Origin: Lycorma delicatula
Taxonomy: Eukaryota; Arthropoda; Insecta; Hemiptera; Fulgoridae
Assembly: GCF_047948215.1 (NCBI RefSeq)
Contig: NC_134455.1
Coordinates: forward strand, 320,594,147-320,658,146
Reading direction: 5' to 3'
Length of the DNA stretch: 64,000 bases
The first letter of the stretch is position 1. Each line of letters starts with the position of its first letter. The position numbers were made by a program, and so were the translations under genes. Shown here one piece after another: positions 37,054 through 50,675 of the stretch. The notes under the pieces were generated by a model. That model did no database searches. It saw only the letters and a program-made list of their open reading frames with translations, and was not told where the DNA came from.

Positions 37054-38527
37054 TAGTTTTTTTTAATGTATAATTTTTTTGTATTGTTTTAATGATATAA
37101 AAATAATAATTATTAAATGTTATATCATTAAAACAATTATTGTTTGTAATAATTATCTTTTGTAATATTTTAAACGTTAGTGGTATAATTATTTATTTTT
37201 ACAATGTTAAAAATTAAGGTTTTTAATAATTGTGGGTATTTTTCCTTTTAATTTTGCAGAGTGTTATATGAATACGTTTATAAAAACATTTATTATTCGG
37301 GAAAAAATATTTGCAATTAATATTTATACAAATAAGCATGACAGAGAATTTGTTTTGTTTAACATTTAAATAAATTTTAGCAATCATCATTCTTTTAAAG
37401 TAATATCCACCAGGTTGTTTTAGTGGTACCCAAATTCTCTGATTTTAAACTCAAGTGTTCCAGCATTCAAGCCGAGTACTCCTTCTATTAAAATACAAAC
37501 TAAATATTGCTGTTGGTTTTGTTTTGTTTTGTTAGGATGACACACAGTTAGGATATCCTATAGATATGATTAGATGAACATTATCCACTAACATACAAAT
37601 AACATCACATGTTTTAGTGTTTTGGGCAATTTATAATTATTTATCTCTTTGTAGAATATCAAGGTTGTCGTTTAATATTAATACACTTGAAAGTATGGTG
37701 ACTGAAATTGCGTTCATTTTATATTTGTGAGCATGTGCGCACATGTGTTAAAAGTACCAACAGTTATTGAAAGATTACAATAATTGTGTCATTACTTCGG
37801 CTCTAAAACACAAAAGGTACTGTAATAAAAATATAACTGTTTTTCAAAAATAAGAGAAGTTTTAAGGTTGGGTTTCAATTAAGCGCAGTTAATATCATCC
37901 TCTTTCATCGACATAAGCAATACTTCAATGGATTGCTGAAGGCAGAACAGGTAAAAGTGAGAAAAAAACATTCCAGAATATAGTTATTGAAATTTTAAGT
38001 GTCTATAAAATAAACTGTTCAAGTTTTTCAAGATATCAATTAACACTATGATTTATAATTTCCATGCAGTTAATAAAGAATTCATATATTTTTTATGGAA
38101 AAGGGTTCCTTTGAATTTTATGATTTGTTTTTCCTAATCAGTTTAGTAAATGGTTTCTGCCTTATTATGCAGCTTACTCTGAAAATGTATTAGCACATAT
38201 GACCACTCGAGGGTCAACTATGATTAATCTTGTGATTACCCTAGAAGAACAGTTGTGGCAATCCTCCCGGTCAAAGCAATGTTTGTCAATAGAGTTCATG
38301 ATCTGATAGTGGAATCAAATTTTTATTGTGTTGTAATATAAAGAAACAGATTGGTACTGGTCTATTAGTTTTATGTTTGCTTCTAGTATGATAGCATTAC
38401 CTTTTTTTTGTGTATAAAAATCGCTGTAAAATTCATGCTATATATAAAGAAATGATAAAAGTTAAATTATTTGATATTTATTTCAACTATTGTATTAATC
38501 AATTTTAACAAGAGTAATAAAAAAACC
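37054..38527 (+). repeat. Monomer 19: S-C, shortest copy (1474 bp)
   Basis: Carries both the 113-bp head deletion (37349/37350) and the ~757-bp L-block deletion (37850/37851); headless SINE body 37851-37968. The front is L-C-like (TTTTTTTTAATG) and the back is S-like, so it is a crossover product of the two classes. Confidence 0.95.
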
Positions 38528-40757
38528 TAGTTTTTTTCAAATGTATAATTTTTTTGTATTGTTTTAATGATATAAAAATAATAATTATTAAATGTTATAT
38601 CATTAAAACAATTATTGTTTGTAATAATTATCTTTTGTAATATTTTAAACGTTAGTGGTATAATTATTTATTTTTACAATGTTAAAAATTAAGGTTTTTA
38701 ATAATTGTGGGTATTTTTCCTTTTAATTTTGCAGAGTGTTATATGAATACGTTTATAAAAACATTTATTATTCGGGAAAAAATATTTGCAATTAATATTT
38801 ATACAAATAAGCATGACAGAGAATTTGTTTTGTTTAACATTTAAATAAATTTTAGCAATCATCATTCTTTTAAAGTAATATCCACCAGGTTGTTTTAGTG
38901 GTACCCAAATTCTCTGATTTTAAACTCAAGTGTTCCAGCATTCAAGCCGAGTACTCCTTCTATTAAAATACAAACTAAATATTGCTGTTGGTTTTGTTTT
39001 GTTTTGTTAGGATGACACACAGTTAGGATATCCTATAGATATGATTAGATGAACATTATCCACTAACATACAAATAACATCACATGTTTTAGTGTTTTGG
39101 GCAATTTATAATTATTTATCTCTTTGTAGAATATCAAGGTTGTCGTTTAATATTAATACACTTGAAAGTATGGTGACTGAAATTACGTTCATTTTATATT
39201 TGTGAGCATGTGCGCACATGTGTTAAAAGTACCAACAGTTATTGAAAGATTACAATAATTGTGTCATTACTTCGGCTCTAAAACACAAAAGGTACTGTAA
39301 TAAAAATATAACTGTTTTTCAAAAAAAGATTGTTACATATAAAACAGTAAGACACTAGGTCAAAAACTCTTATAATTTAGAACTCACTTTAAAAAAAATA
39401 CTTGTTAAATATATTTGACAGATTGTACACAATGTTTCAGGGTTCCATACAAGAAGCAAAAAAAACATTACAAAAATCTTACCCAACTGATTTCATTAAT
39501 AATGTAATTAACATATTTATTTTTATAAATAATTTTAATGTAAAAATCAAATAATTTATGTAATATTTTTTTTTATTATATTATAATTATTGAAAAAATT
39601 ATAGGTATAAACTACTTTAATTAATCTGTCAGGAAATCAGTTGTTAATATTTTTGTTTATTTCAAGAGATTTTAGAAACATCTAATCTGTCATCAAATTT
39701 TAGAGGGTTTGCCGAAAATAGAGTGTGATAATTACTATTTTTTATTGTTTTAAAGATATTTAAAAAATTATGTCTAAATTACCTGGATTTTGGAAAGTGA
39801 ATTACTATTTAATAAGATTTGTAAAAATTAGCATTAAAAAAGATAACATCTAATCTTATTTAACACATTAAATAAAACTAAAGGAATATAAATATATAGT
39901 TTCCATAGAAATAAATTTTTATTTCTAATATAAATTTGTATTGTTGTTTGTAATTTTAAATAAATTTGAACAATTATCATTTTTTAACATTCTAGAATAT
40001 CCACCTGGTTGGTATAGTGGTGAAAGTGTCTTTCCAAATCAGCTGATTTACAAGTCGACAGTTACAGGGTTCATCCACTAATAAGAGAAGTTTTAAGGTT
40101 GGGTTTCAATTAAGCGCAGTTAACATCATCCTCTTTCATCGACATAAGCAATACTTCAATGGATTGCTGAAGGCAGAACAGGTAAAAGTGAGAAAAACAC
40201 ATTCCAGAATATAGTTATTGAAATTTTAAGTGTCTATAAAATAAACTGTTCAAGTTTTTCAAGACATCAATTAAAACTATGATTTATAATTTCCATGCAG
40301 TTAATAAAGAATTCATATATTTTTTATGGAAAAGGGTTCCTTTGAATTTTATGATTTGTTTTTCCTAATCTGTTTAGTAAATGGTTTCTGCCTTATTATG
40401 CAGCTTACTCTGAAAATTTATTAGCAAATAAGACCACTCGAGGGTCAACTATGATTAATCTTGTGATTACCCTAGAAGAACAGTTGTAGCAATCCTCCCG
40501 GTCAAAGCAATGTTTGTCAATAGAGTTCATGATCTGATAGTGGAATCAAATTTTTATTGTGTTGTAATATAAAGAAACAGATTGGTACTGGTCTATTAGT
40601 TTTATGTTTGCTTCTAGTATGATAGCATTACCTCTTTTTGGGTATGAAAATCGCTGTAAAATTCATGCTATATATAAAGTAATGATAAAAGTTAAATTAT
40701 TTGATATTTATTTAAGCTATTGTATTAATCAATTTTAACAAGAATAATAAAAAAACC
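38528..40757 (+). repeat. Monomer 20: L-C head on L-B-type body (2230 bp)
   Basis: C deletion at 38824/38825 with an S-like leader start, but GATGACACACAG, ACAAAAATCTTACC and AGATTTGTAAAAATT as in L-B monomers. A private 2-bp loss gives AACACATTAAAT near 39868, and the SINE body has a private CAGTTAACATC. Confidence 0.94.
40000..40197 (+). mobile_element. SINE copy (monomer 20)
   Basis: Head intact; body has CAGTTAACATC where others have CAGTTAATATC. Confidence 0.72.
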
Positions 40758-42980
40758 TAGTTTTTTTTAATGTATAATTTTTTTGTATTGTTTTAATGAT
40801 ATAAAAATAATAATTATTAAATGTTATATCATTAAAACAATTATTGTTTGTAATAATTATCTTTTGTAATATTTTAAACGTTAGTGGTATAATTATTTAT
40901 TTTTACAATGTTAAAAATTAAGGTTTTTAATAATTGTGGGTATTTTTCCTTTTAATTTTGCTGAGTGTTATATGAATACGTTTATAAAAACATTTATTAT
41001 TCGGGAAAAAATATTTGCAATTAATATTTATACAAATAAGCATGACAGAGAATTTGTTTTGTTTAACATTTAAATAAATTTTAGCAATCATCATTCTTTT
41101 AAAGTAATATCCACCAGGTTGTTTTAGTGGTACCCAAATTCTCTGATTTTAAACTCAAGTGTTCCAGCATTCAAGCCGAGTACTCCTTCTATTAAAATAC
41201 AAACTAAATATTGCTGTTGGTTTTGTTTTGTTTTGTTAGGATGACAAACAGTTAGGATATCCTATAGATATGATTAGATGAACATTATCCACTAACATAC
41301 AAATAACATCACATGTTTTAGTGTTTTGGGCAATTTATAATTATTTATCTCTTTGTAGAATATCAAGGTTGTCGTTTAATATTAATACACTTGAAAGTAT
41401 GGTGACTGAAATTACGTTCATTTTATATTTGTGAGCATGTGCGCACATGTGTTAAAAGTACCAACAGTTATTGAAAGATTACAATAATTGTGTCATTACT
41501 TCGGCTCTAAAACACAAAAGGTACTGTAATAAAAATATAACTGTTTTTCAAAAAAAGATTGTTACATATAAAACAGTAAGACACTAGGTCAAAAACTCTT
41601 ATAATTTAGAACTCACTTTAAAAAAAATACTTGTTAAATATATTTGACAGATTGTACATAATGTTTCAGGGTTCCATACAAGAAGCAAAAAAAACATTAC
41701 AAAAATCTTACCCAACTGATTTCATTAATAATGTAATTAACATATTTATTTTTATAAATAATTTTAATGTAAAAATCAAATAATTAATGTAATATTTTTT
41801 TTTATTATATTATAATTATTGAAGTAATTATAGGTATAAACTACTTTAATTAATCTGTCAGGAAATCAGTTGTTAATATTTTTGTTTATTTCAAGAGATT
41901 TTAGAAACATCTAATCTGTCATCAAATTTTACAGGGTTTGCCGAAAATAGAGTGTGATAATTACTATTTTTTATTGTTTTAAAGATATTTAAAAAATTAT
42001 GTCTAAATTACCTGGATTTTGGAAAGTGAATAATAAGATTTATAAAAATTAGCATTAAAAAAGATAACATCTAATCTTATTTAACACATATTAAATAAAA
42101 CTAAAGGAATATAAATATATAGTTTCCATAGAAATAAATTTTTATTTCTAATATAAATTTGTATTGTTGTTTGTAATTTTAAATAAATTTGAACAATTAT
42201 CATTTTTTAACATTCTAGAATATCCACCTGGTTGGTATAGTGGTGAAAGTGTCTTTCCAAATCAGCTGATTTACAAGTCGACAGTTACAGGGTTCATCCA
42301 CTAATAAGAGAAGTTTTAAGGTTGGGTTTCAATTAAGCGCAGTTAATATCATCCTCTTTCATCGACATAAGCAATACTTCAATGGATTGCTGAAGGCAGA
42401 ACAGGTAAAAGTGAGAAAAACACATTCCAGAATATAGTTATTGAAATTTTAAGTGTCTATAAAATAAACTGTTCAAGTTTTTCAAGACATCAATTAAAAC
42501 TATGATTTATAATTTCCATGCAGTTAATAAAGAATTCATATATTTTTTATGGAAAAGGGTTCCTTTGAATTTTATGATTTGTTTTTCCTAATCTGTTTAG
42601 TAAATGGTTTCTGCCTTATTATGCAGCTTACTCTGAAAATTTATTAGCAAATAAGACCACTCGAGGGTCAACTATGATTAATCTTGTGATTACCCTAGAA
42701 GCACAGTTGTAGCAATCCTCCCGGTCAAAGCAATGTTTGTCAATAGAGTTCATGATCTGATAGTGGAATCAAATTTTTATTGTGTTGTAATATAAAGAAA
42801 CAGATTGGTACTGGTCTATTAGTTTTATGTTTGCTTCTAGTATGATAGCATTACCTTTTTTTGTGTATAAAAATCGCTGTAAAATTCATGCTATATATAA
42901 AGAAATGATAAAAGTTAAATTATTTGATATTTATTTCAACTATTGTATTAATCAATTTTAACAAGAGTAATAAAAAAACC
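40758..42980 (+). repeat. Monomer 21: L-C with private 8-bp deletion and S-like tail (2223 bp)
   Basis: C deletion at 41053/41054. GTGAATAATAAG near 42026 is 8 bp shorter than the usual GTGAATTACTATTTAATAAG. Other private changes are TTGAAGTAATTATAGG and TTTTACAGGG. The tail has GAAGCACAG and S-type markers and leads into an S monomer. Confidence 0.95.
42223..42420 (+). mobile_element. SINE copy (monomer 21)
   Basis: Head and body intact. Confidence 0.72.
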
Positions 42981-44567
42981 TAGTTTTTTTCAAATGTATA
43001 ATTTTTTTGTATTGTTTTAATGATATAAAAATAATAATTATTAAATGTTATATCATTAAAACAATTATTGTTTGTAATAATTATCTTTTGTAATATTTTA
43101 AACGTTTGTGGTATAATTATTATATTTACAATGTTAAAAATTAAGGTTTTTAATAATTGTGGGTATTTTTCCTTTTAATTTTGCAGAGTGTTATATGAAT
43201 ACGTTTATAAAAACATTTATTATTCGGGAAAAAATATTTGCAATTAATATTTATACAAATAAGCATGACAGAGAATCTCATCTGACGTTATGAAAATCAT
43301 TTTATTTGTAACTAGTTAAATATAAATATATAGTATCCATGGAAATAAATTTTAAATGAGTATAGTATCCATGGATATAAATTATTAATTTGTTTTGTTT
43401 AACATTTAAATAAATTTTAGCAATCATCATTCTTTTAAAGTAATATCCACCAGGTTGTTTTAGTGGTACCCAAATTCTCTGATTTTAAACTCAAGTGTTC
43501 CAGCATTCAAGCCGAGTACTCCTTCTATTAAAATACAAACTAAATATTGCTGTTGGTTTTGTTTTGTTTTGTTAGGATGACACACAGTTAGGATATCCTA
43601 TAGATATGATTAGATGAACATTATCCACTAACATACAAATAACATCACATGTTTTAGTGTTTTGCGCAATTTATAATTATTTATCTCTTTGTAGAATATC
43701 AAGGTTGTCGTTTAATATTAATACACTTGAAAGTATGGTGACTGAAATTGCGTTCATTTTATATTTGTGAGCATGTGCGCACATGTGTTAAAAGTACCAA
43801 CAGTTATTGAAAGATTACAATAATTGTGTCATTACTTCGGCTCTAAAACACAAAAGGTACTGTAATAAAAATATAACTGTTTTTCAAAAATAAGAGAAGT
43901 TTTAAGGTTGGGTTTCAATTAAGCGCAGTTAATATCATCCTCTTTCATCGACATAAGCAATACTTCAATGGATTGCTGAAGGCAGAACAGGTAAAAGTGA
44001 GAAAAAAACATTCCAGAATATAGTTATTGAAATTTTAAGTGTCTATAAAATAAACTGTTCAAGTTTTTCAAGATATCAATTAACACTATGATTTATAATT
44101 TCCATGCAGTTAATAAAGAATTCATATATTTTTTATGGAAAAGGGTTCCTTTGAATTTTATGATTTGTTTTTCCTAATCAGTTTAGTAAATGGTTTCTGC
44201 CTTATTATGCAGCTTACTCTGAAAATGTATTAGCACATATGACCACTCGAGGGTCAACTATGATTAATCTTGTGATTACCCTAGAAGAACAGTTGTGGCA
44301 ATCCTCCCGGTCAAAGCAATGTTTGTCAATAGAGTTCATGATCTGATAGTGGAATCAAATTTTTATTGTGTTGTAATATAAAGAAACAGATTGGTACTGG
44401 TCTATTAGTTTTATGTTTGCTTCTAGTATGATAGCATTACCTTTTTTTTGTGTATAAAAATCGCTGTAAAATTCATGCTATATATAAAGAAATGATAAAA
44501 GTTAAATTATTTGATATTTATTTCAACTATTGTATTAATCAATTTTAACAAGAGTAATAAAAAAACC
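42981..44567 (+). repeat. Monomer 22: S, basic form (1587 bp)
   Basis: Full head with AAATGAGTATAG and a single copy of the 94-bp segment; L-block join at 43890/43891; headless SINE body 43891-44008. Private changes AACGTTTGTGG and TTTTGCGCAATT. Confidence 0.95.
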
Positions 44568-46821
44568 TAGTTTTTTTCAAATGTATAATTTTTTTGTATT
44601 GTTTTAATGATATAAAAATAATAATTATTAAATGTTATATCATTAAAACAATTATTGTTTGTAATAATTATCTTTTGTAATATTTTAAACGTTAGTGGTA
44701 TAATTATTTATTTTTACAATGTTAAAAATTAAGGTTTTTAATAATTGTGGGTATTTTTCCTTTTAATTTTGCAGAGTGTTATATGAATACGTTTATAAAA
44801 ACATTTATTATTCGGGAAAAAATATTTGCAATTAATATTTATACAAATAAGCATGACAGAGAATCTCATCTGACGTTATGAAAATCATTTTATTTGTAAC
44901 TAGTTAAATATAAATATATAGTATCCATGGAAATAAAGTAATATCCACCAGGTTGTTTTAGTGGTACCCAAATTCTCTGATTTTAAATTCAAGTGTTCCA
45001 GCATTCAAGCCGAGTACTCCTTCTATTAAAATACAAACTAAATATTGCTGTTGGTTTTGTTTTGTTTTGTTAGGATGACACACAGTTAGGATATCCTATA
45101 GATATGATTAGATGAACATTATCCACTAACATACAAATAACATCACATGTTTTAGTGTTTTGGGCGATTTATAATTATTTATTTCTTTGTAGAATATCAA
45201 GGTTGTCGTTTAATATTAATACACTTGAAAGTATGGTGACTGAAATTGCGTTCATTTTATATTTGTGAGCATGTGCGCACATGTGTTAAAAGTACCAACA
45301 GTTATTGAAAGATTACAATAATTGTGTCATTACTTCGGCTCTAAAACACAAAAGGTACTGTAATAAAAATATAACTGTTTTTCAAAAAAAGATTGTTACA
45401 TATAAAACAGTAAGACACTAGGTCAAAAACTCTTATAATTTAGAACTCACTTTAAAAAAAATACTTGTTAAATATATTTGACAGATTGTACACAATGTTT
45501 CAGGGTTCCATACAAGAAGCAAAAAAAACATTACAAAATTCTTACCCAACTGATTTCATTAATAATGTAATTAACATATTTATTTTTATAAATAATTTTA
45601 ATGTAAAAATCAAATAATTTATGTAATATTTTTTTTTATTATATTATAATTATTGAAAAAATTATAGGTATAAACTACTTTAATTAATCTGTCAGGAAAT
45701 CAGTTGTTAATATTTTTGTTTATTTCAAGAGATTTTAGAAACATCTAATCTGTCATCAAATTTTAGAGGGTTTGCCGAAAATAGAGTGTGATAATTTTTT
45801 TTTTTATTGTTTTAAAGATATTTAAAAAATTATGTCTAAATTACCTGGATTTTGGAAAGTGAATTACTATTTAATAAGATTTGTAAAAATTAGCATTAAA
45901 AAAGATAACATCTAATCTTATTTAACACATATTAAATAAAACTAAAGGAATATAAATATATACTTTCCATAGAAATAAATTTTTATTTCTAATATAAATT
46001 TGTATTGTTGTTTGTAATTTTAAATAAATTTGAACAATTATCATTTTTTAACATTCTAGAATATCCACCTGGTTGGTATAGTGGTGAAAGTGTCTTTCCA
46101 AATCAGCTGATTTACAAGTCGACAGTTACAGGGTTCATCCACTAATAAGAGAAGTTTTAAGGTTGGGTTTCAATTAAGCGCAGTTAATATCATCCTCTTT
46201 CATCGACATAAGCAATACTTCAATGGATTGCTGAAGGCAGAACAGGTAAAAGTGAGAAAAACACATTCCAGAATATAGTTATTGAAATTTTAAGTGTCTA
46301 TAAAATAAACTGTTCAAGTTTTTCAAGACATCAATTAAAACTATGATTTATAATTTCCATGCAGTTAATAAAGAATTCATATATTTTTTATGGAAAAGGG
46401 TTCCTTTGAATTTTATGATTTGTTTTTCCTAATCTGTTTAGTAAATGGTTTCTGCCTTATTATGCAGCTTACTCTGAAAATTTATTAGCAAATAAGACCA
46501 CTCGAGGGTCAACTATGATTAATCTTGTGATTACCCTAGAAGAACAGTTGTAGCAATCCTCCCGGTCAAAGCAATGTTTGTCAATAGAGTTCATGATCTG
46601 ATAGTGGAATCAAATTTTTATTGTGTTGTAATATAAAGAAACAGATTGGTACTGGTCTATTAGTTTTATGTTTGCTTCTAGTATGATAGCATTACCTCTT
46701 TTTGGGTATGAAAATCGCTGTAAAATTCATGCTATATATAAAGTAATGATAAAAGTTAAATTATTTGATATTTATTTAAGCTATTGTATTAATCAATTTT
46801 AACAAGAATAATAAAAAAACC
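44568..46821 (+). repeat. Monomer 23: L-B (2254 bp)
   Basis: 90-bp head deletion at 44937/44938; AGATTTGTAAAAATT present; ACAAAATTCTTACC shared with monomers 24 and 27; a run of T in GATAATTTTTTTTTTTATTG shared in kind with monomers 2, 12 and 26. Confidence 0.95.
46064..46261 (+). mobile_element. SINE copy (monomer 23)
   Basis: Head and body intact. Confidence 0.72.
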
Positions 46822-49165
46822 TAGTTTTTTTTAATGTATAATTTTTTTGTATTGTTTTAGTGATATAAAAATAATAATTATTAAATGTTATATCATTAAA
46901 ACAATTATTGTTTGTAATAATTATCTTTTGTAATATTTTAAACGTTAGTGGTATAATTATTTATATTTACACTCTTAAAAATTAAGGTTTTTAATAATTG
47001 TGGGTATTTTTCCTTTTAATTTTGCAGAGTGTTATATGAATACGTTTATAAAAACATTTATTATTCGGGAAAAAATATTTGCAATTAATATTTATACAAA
47101 TAAGCATGACAGAGAATCTCATCTGACGTTATGAAAATCATTTTATTTGTAACTAGTTAAATATAAATATATAGTATCCATGGAAATAAATTTTAAATTA
47201 GTATAGTATCCATGGATATAAATTATTAATTTGTATTGTTTAACATTTAAATAAATTTTAGCAATCATCATTCTTTTAAAGTAATATCCACCAGGTTGTT
47301 TTAGTGGTACCCAAATTCTCTGATTTTAAATTCAAGTGTTCCAGCATTCAAGCCGAGTACTCCTTCTATTAAAATACAAACTAAATATTGCTGTTGGTTT
47401 TGTTTTGTTTTGTTAGGATGACACACAGTTAGGATATCCTATAGATATGATTAGATGAACATTATCCACTAACATACAAATAACATCACATGTTTTAGTG
47501 TTTTGGGCGATTTATAATTATTTATTTCTTTGTAGAATATCAAGGTTGTCGTTTAATATTAATACACTTGAAAGTATGGTGACTGAAATTGCGTTCATTT
47601 TATATTTGTGAGCATGTGCGCACATGTGTTAAAAGTACCAACAGTTATTGAAAGATTACAATAATTGTGTCATTACTTCGGCTCTAAAACACAAAAGGTA
47701 CTGTAATAAAAATATAACTGTTTTTCAAAAAAAGATTGTTACATATAAAACAGTAAGACACTAGGTCAAAAACTCTTATAATTTAGAACTCACTTTAAAA
47801 AAAATACTTGTTAAATATATTTGACAGATTGTACACAATGTTTCAGGGTTCCATACAAGAAGCAAAAAAAACATTACAAAATTCTTACCCAACTGATTTC
47901 ATTAATAATGTAATTAACATATTTATTTTTATAAATAATTTTAATGTAAAAATCAAATAATTTATGTAATATTTTTTTTTATTATATTATAATTATTGAA
48001 AAAATTATAGGTATAAACTACTTTAATTAATCTGTCAGGAAATCAGTTGTTAATATTTTTGTTTATTTCAAGAGATTTTAGAAACATCTAATCTGTCATC
48101 AAATTTTAGAGGGTTTGCCGAAAATAGAGTGTGATAATTACTATTTTTTATTGTTTTAAAGATATTTAAAAAATTATGTCTAAATTACCTGGATTTTGGA
48201 AAGTGAATTACTATTTAATAAGATTTATAAAAATTAGCATTAAAAAAGATAACATCTAATCTTATTTAACACATATTAAATAAAACTAAAGGAATATAAA
48301 TATATAGTTTCCATAGAAATAAATTTTTATTTCTAATATAAATTTGTATTGTTGTTTGTAATTTTAAATAAATTTGAACAATTATCATTTTTTAACATTC
48401 TAGAATATCCACCTGGTTGGTATAGTGGTGAAAGTGTCTTTCCAAATCAGCTGATTTACAAGTCGACAGTTACAGGGTTCATCCACTAATAAGAGAAGTT
48501 TTAAGGTTGGGTTTCAATTAAGCGCAGTTAATATCATCCTCTTTCATCGACATAAGCAATACTTCAATGGATTGCTGAAGGCAGAACAGGTAAAAGTGAG
48601 AAAAACACATTCCAGAATATAGTTATTGAAATTTTAAGTGTCTATAAAATAAACTGTTCAAGTTTTTCAAGACATCAATTAAAACTATGATTTATAATTT
48701 CCATGCAGTTAATAAAGAATTCATATATTTTTTATGGAAAAGGGTTCCTTTGAATTTTATGATTTGTTTTTCCTAATCTGTTTAGTAAATGGTTTCTGCC
48801 TTATTATGCAGCTTACTCTGAAAATTTATTAGCAAATAAGACCACTCGAGGGTCAACTATGATTAATCTTGTGATTACCCTAGAAGCACAGTTGTAGCAA
48901 TCCTCCCGGTCAAAGCAATGTTTGTCAATAGAGTTCATGATCTGATAGTGGAATCAAATTTTTATTGTGTTGTAATATAAAGAAACAGATTGGTACTGGT
49001 CTATTAGTTTTATGTTTGCTTCTAGTATGATAGCATTACCTTTTTTTGTGTATAAAAATCGCTGTAAAATTCAAGCTATATATAAAGAAATGATAAAAGT
49101 TAAATTATTTGATATTTATTTCAACTATTGTATTAATCAATCTTAACAAGAGTAATAAAAAAACC
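46822..49165 (+). repeat. Monomer 24: L-A with S-like tail (2344 bp)
   Basis: Full head, ACACTCTT leader, no D segment. The tail has GAAGCACAG and then S-type markers, as in every other L that directly precedes an S except monomers 14, 15 and 18. Private changes: TTCAAGCTATAT and AATCTTAACAAG. Confidence 0.95.
48408..48605 (+). mobile_element. SINE copy (monomer 24)
   Basis: Head and body intact. Confidence 0.72.
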
Positions 49166-50667
49166 TAGTTTTTTTCAAATGTATAATTTTTTTGTATTGT
49201 TTTAATGATATAAAAATAATAATTATTAAATGTTATATCATTAAAACAATTATTGTTTGTAATAATTATCTTTTGTAATATTTTAAACGTTAGTGGTATA
49301 ATTATTATATTTACAATGTTAAAAATTAAGGTTTTTAATAATTGTGGGTATTTTTCCTTTTAATTTTGCAGAGTGTTATATGAATACGTTTATAAAAACA
49401 TTTATTATTCGGGAAAAAATATTTGCAATTAATATTTATACAAATAAGCATGACAGAGAATCTCATCTGACGTTATGAAAATCATTTTATTTGTAACTAG
49501 TTAAATATAAATATATAGTATCCATGGAAATAAATTTTAAATTAGTATAGTATCCATGGATATAAATTATTAATTTGTATTGTTTAACATTTAAATAAAT
49601 TTTAGCAATCATCATTCTTTTAAAGTAATATCCACCAGGTTGTTTTAGTGGTACCCAAATTCTCTGATTTTAAACTCAAGTGTTCCAGCATTCAAGCCGA
49701 GTACTCCTTCTATTAAAATACAAACTAAATATTGCTGTTGGTTTTGTTTTGTTTTGTTAGGATGACACACAGTTAGGATATCCTATAGATATGATTAGAT
49801 GAACATTATCCACTAACATACAAATAACATCACATGTTTTAGTGTTTTGGGCAATTTATAATTATTTATCTCTTTGTAGAATATCAAGGTTGTCGTTTAA
49901 TATTAATACACTTGAAAGTATGGTGACTGAAATTGCGTTCATTTTATATTTGTGAGCATGTGCGCACATGTGTTAAAAGTACCAATAGTTATTGAAAGAT
50001 TACAATAATTGTGTCATTACTTCGGCTCTAAAACACAAAAGGTACTGTAATAAAAATATAACTGTTTTTCAAAAATAAGAGAAGTTTTAAGGTTGGGTTT
50101 CAATTAAGCGCAGTTAATATCATCCTCTTTCATCGACATAAGCAATACTTCAATGGATTGCTGAAGGCAGAACAGGTAAAAGTGAGAAAAAAACATTCCA
50201 GAATATAGTTATTGAAATTTTAAGTGTCTATAAAATAAACTGTTCAAGTTTTTCAAGATATCAATTAACACTATGATTTATAATTTCCATGCAGTTAATA
50301 AAGAATTCATATATTTTTTATGGAAAAGGGTTCCTTTGAATTTTATGATTTGTTTTTCCTAATCAGTTTAGTAAATGGTTTCTGCCTTATTATGCAGCTT
50401 ACTCTGAAAATGTATTAGCACATATGACCACTCGAGGGTCAACTATGATTAATCTTGTGATTACCCTAGAAGAACAGTTGTGGCAATCCTCCCGGTCAAA
50501 GCAATGTTTGTCAATAGAGTTCATGATCTGATAGTGGAATCAAATTTTTATTGTGTTGTAATATAAAGAAACAGATTGGTACTGGTCTATTAGTTTTATG
50601 TTTGCTTCTAGTATGATAGCATTACCTTTTTTTTGTGTATAAAAATCGCTGTAAAATTCATGCTATA
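49166..50667 (+). repeat. Monomer 25: S, 3'-truncated (1502 bp)
   Basis: Basic S monomer up to CATGCTATA, then abruptly joined to the next monomer. The last ~85 bp (TATAAAGAAATG through CCTAG) are missing. L-block join at 50075/50076; headless SINE body 50076-50193. A private ACCAATAGTTATTG lies near 49981. Confidence 0.93.
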
Positions 50668-50675
50668 GGTACCCA
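50660..50675 (+). other. Rearrangement junction between monomers 25 and 26
   Basis: CATGCTATA (S tail) is joined directly to GGTACCC (head of the next monomer). The expected continuation on the left is TATAAAG and the expected upstream base on the right is T (AGTGGTACCC), so there is no shared base at the join. The phase of the array breaks here only. Confidence 0.93.

Larger units (their letters stand above)
37054..42980 (+). repeat. HOR copy, variant: S-C / L-C / L-C
   Basis: Trimer of 5927 bp in which all three monomers have the 113-bp head deletion. The middle monomer has a C head on a body carrying the AGATTTGTAAAAATT marker of the L-B monomers, so it is a mosaic. The third monomer has an S-like tail and a private 8-bp deletion. 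Confidence 0.8.
42981..49165 (+). repeat. HOR copy: S / L-B / L-A
   Basis: Trimer of 6185 bp repeating the arrangement of 30868-37053, with the same AGATTTGTAAAAATT and ACACTCTT markers in the second and third monomers. Confidence 0.9.
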
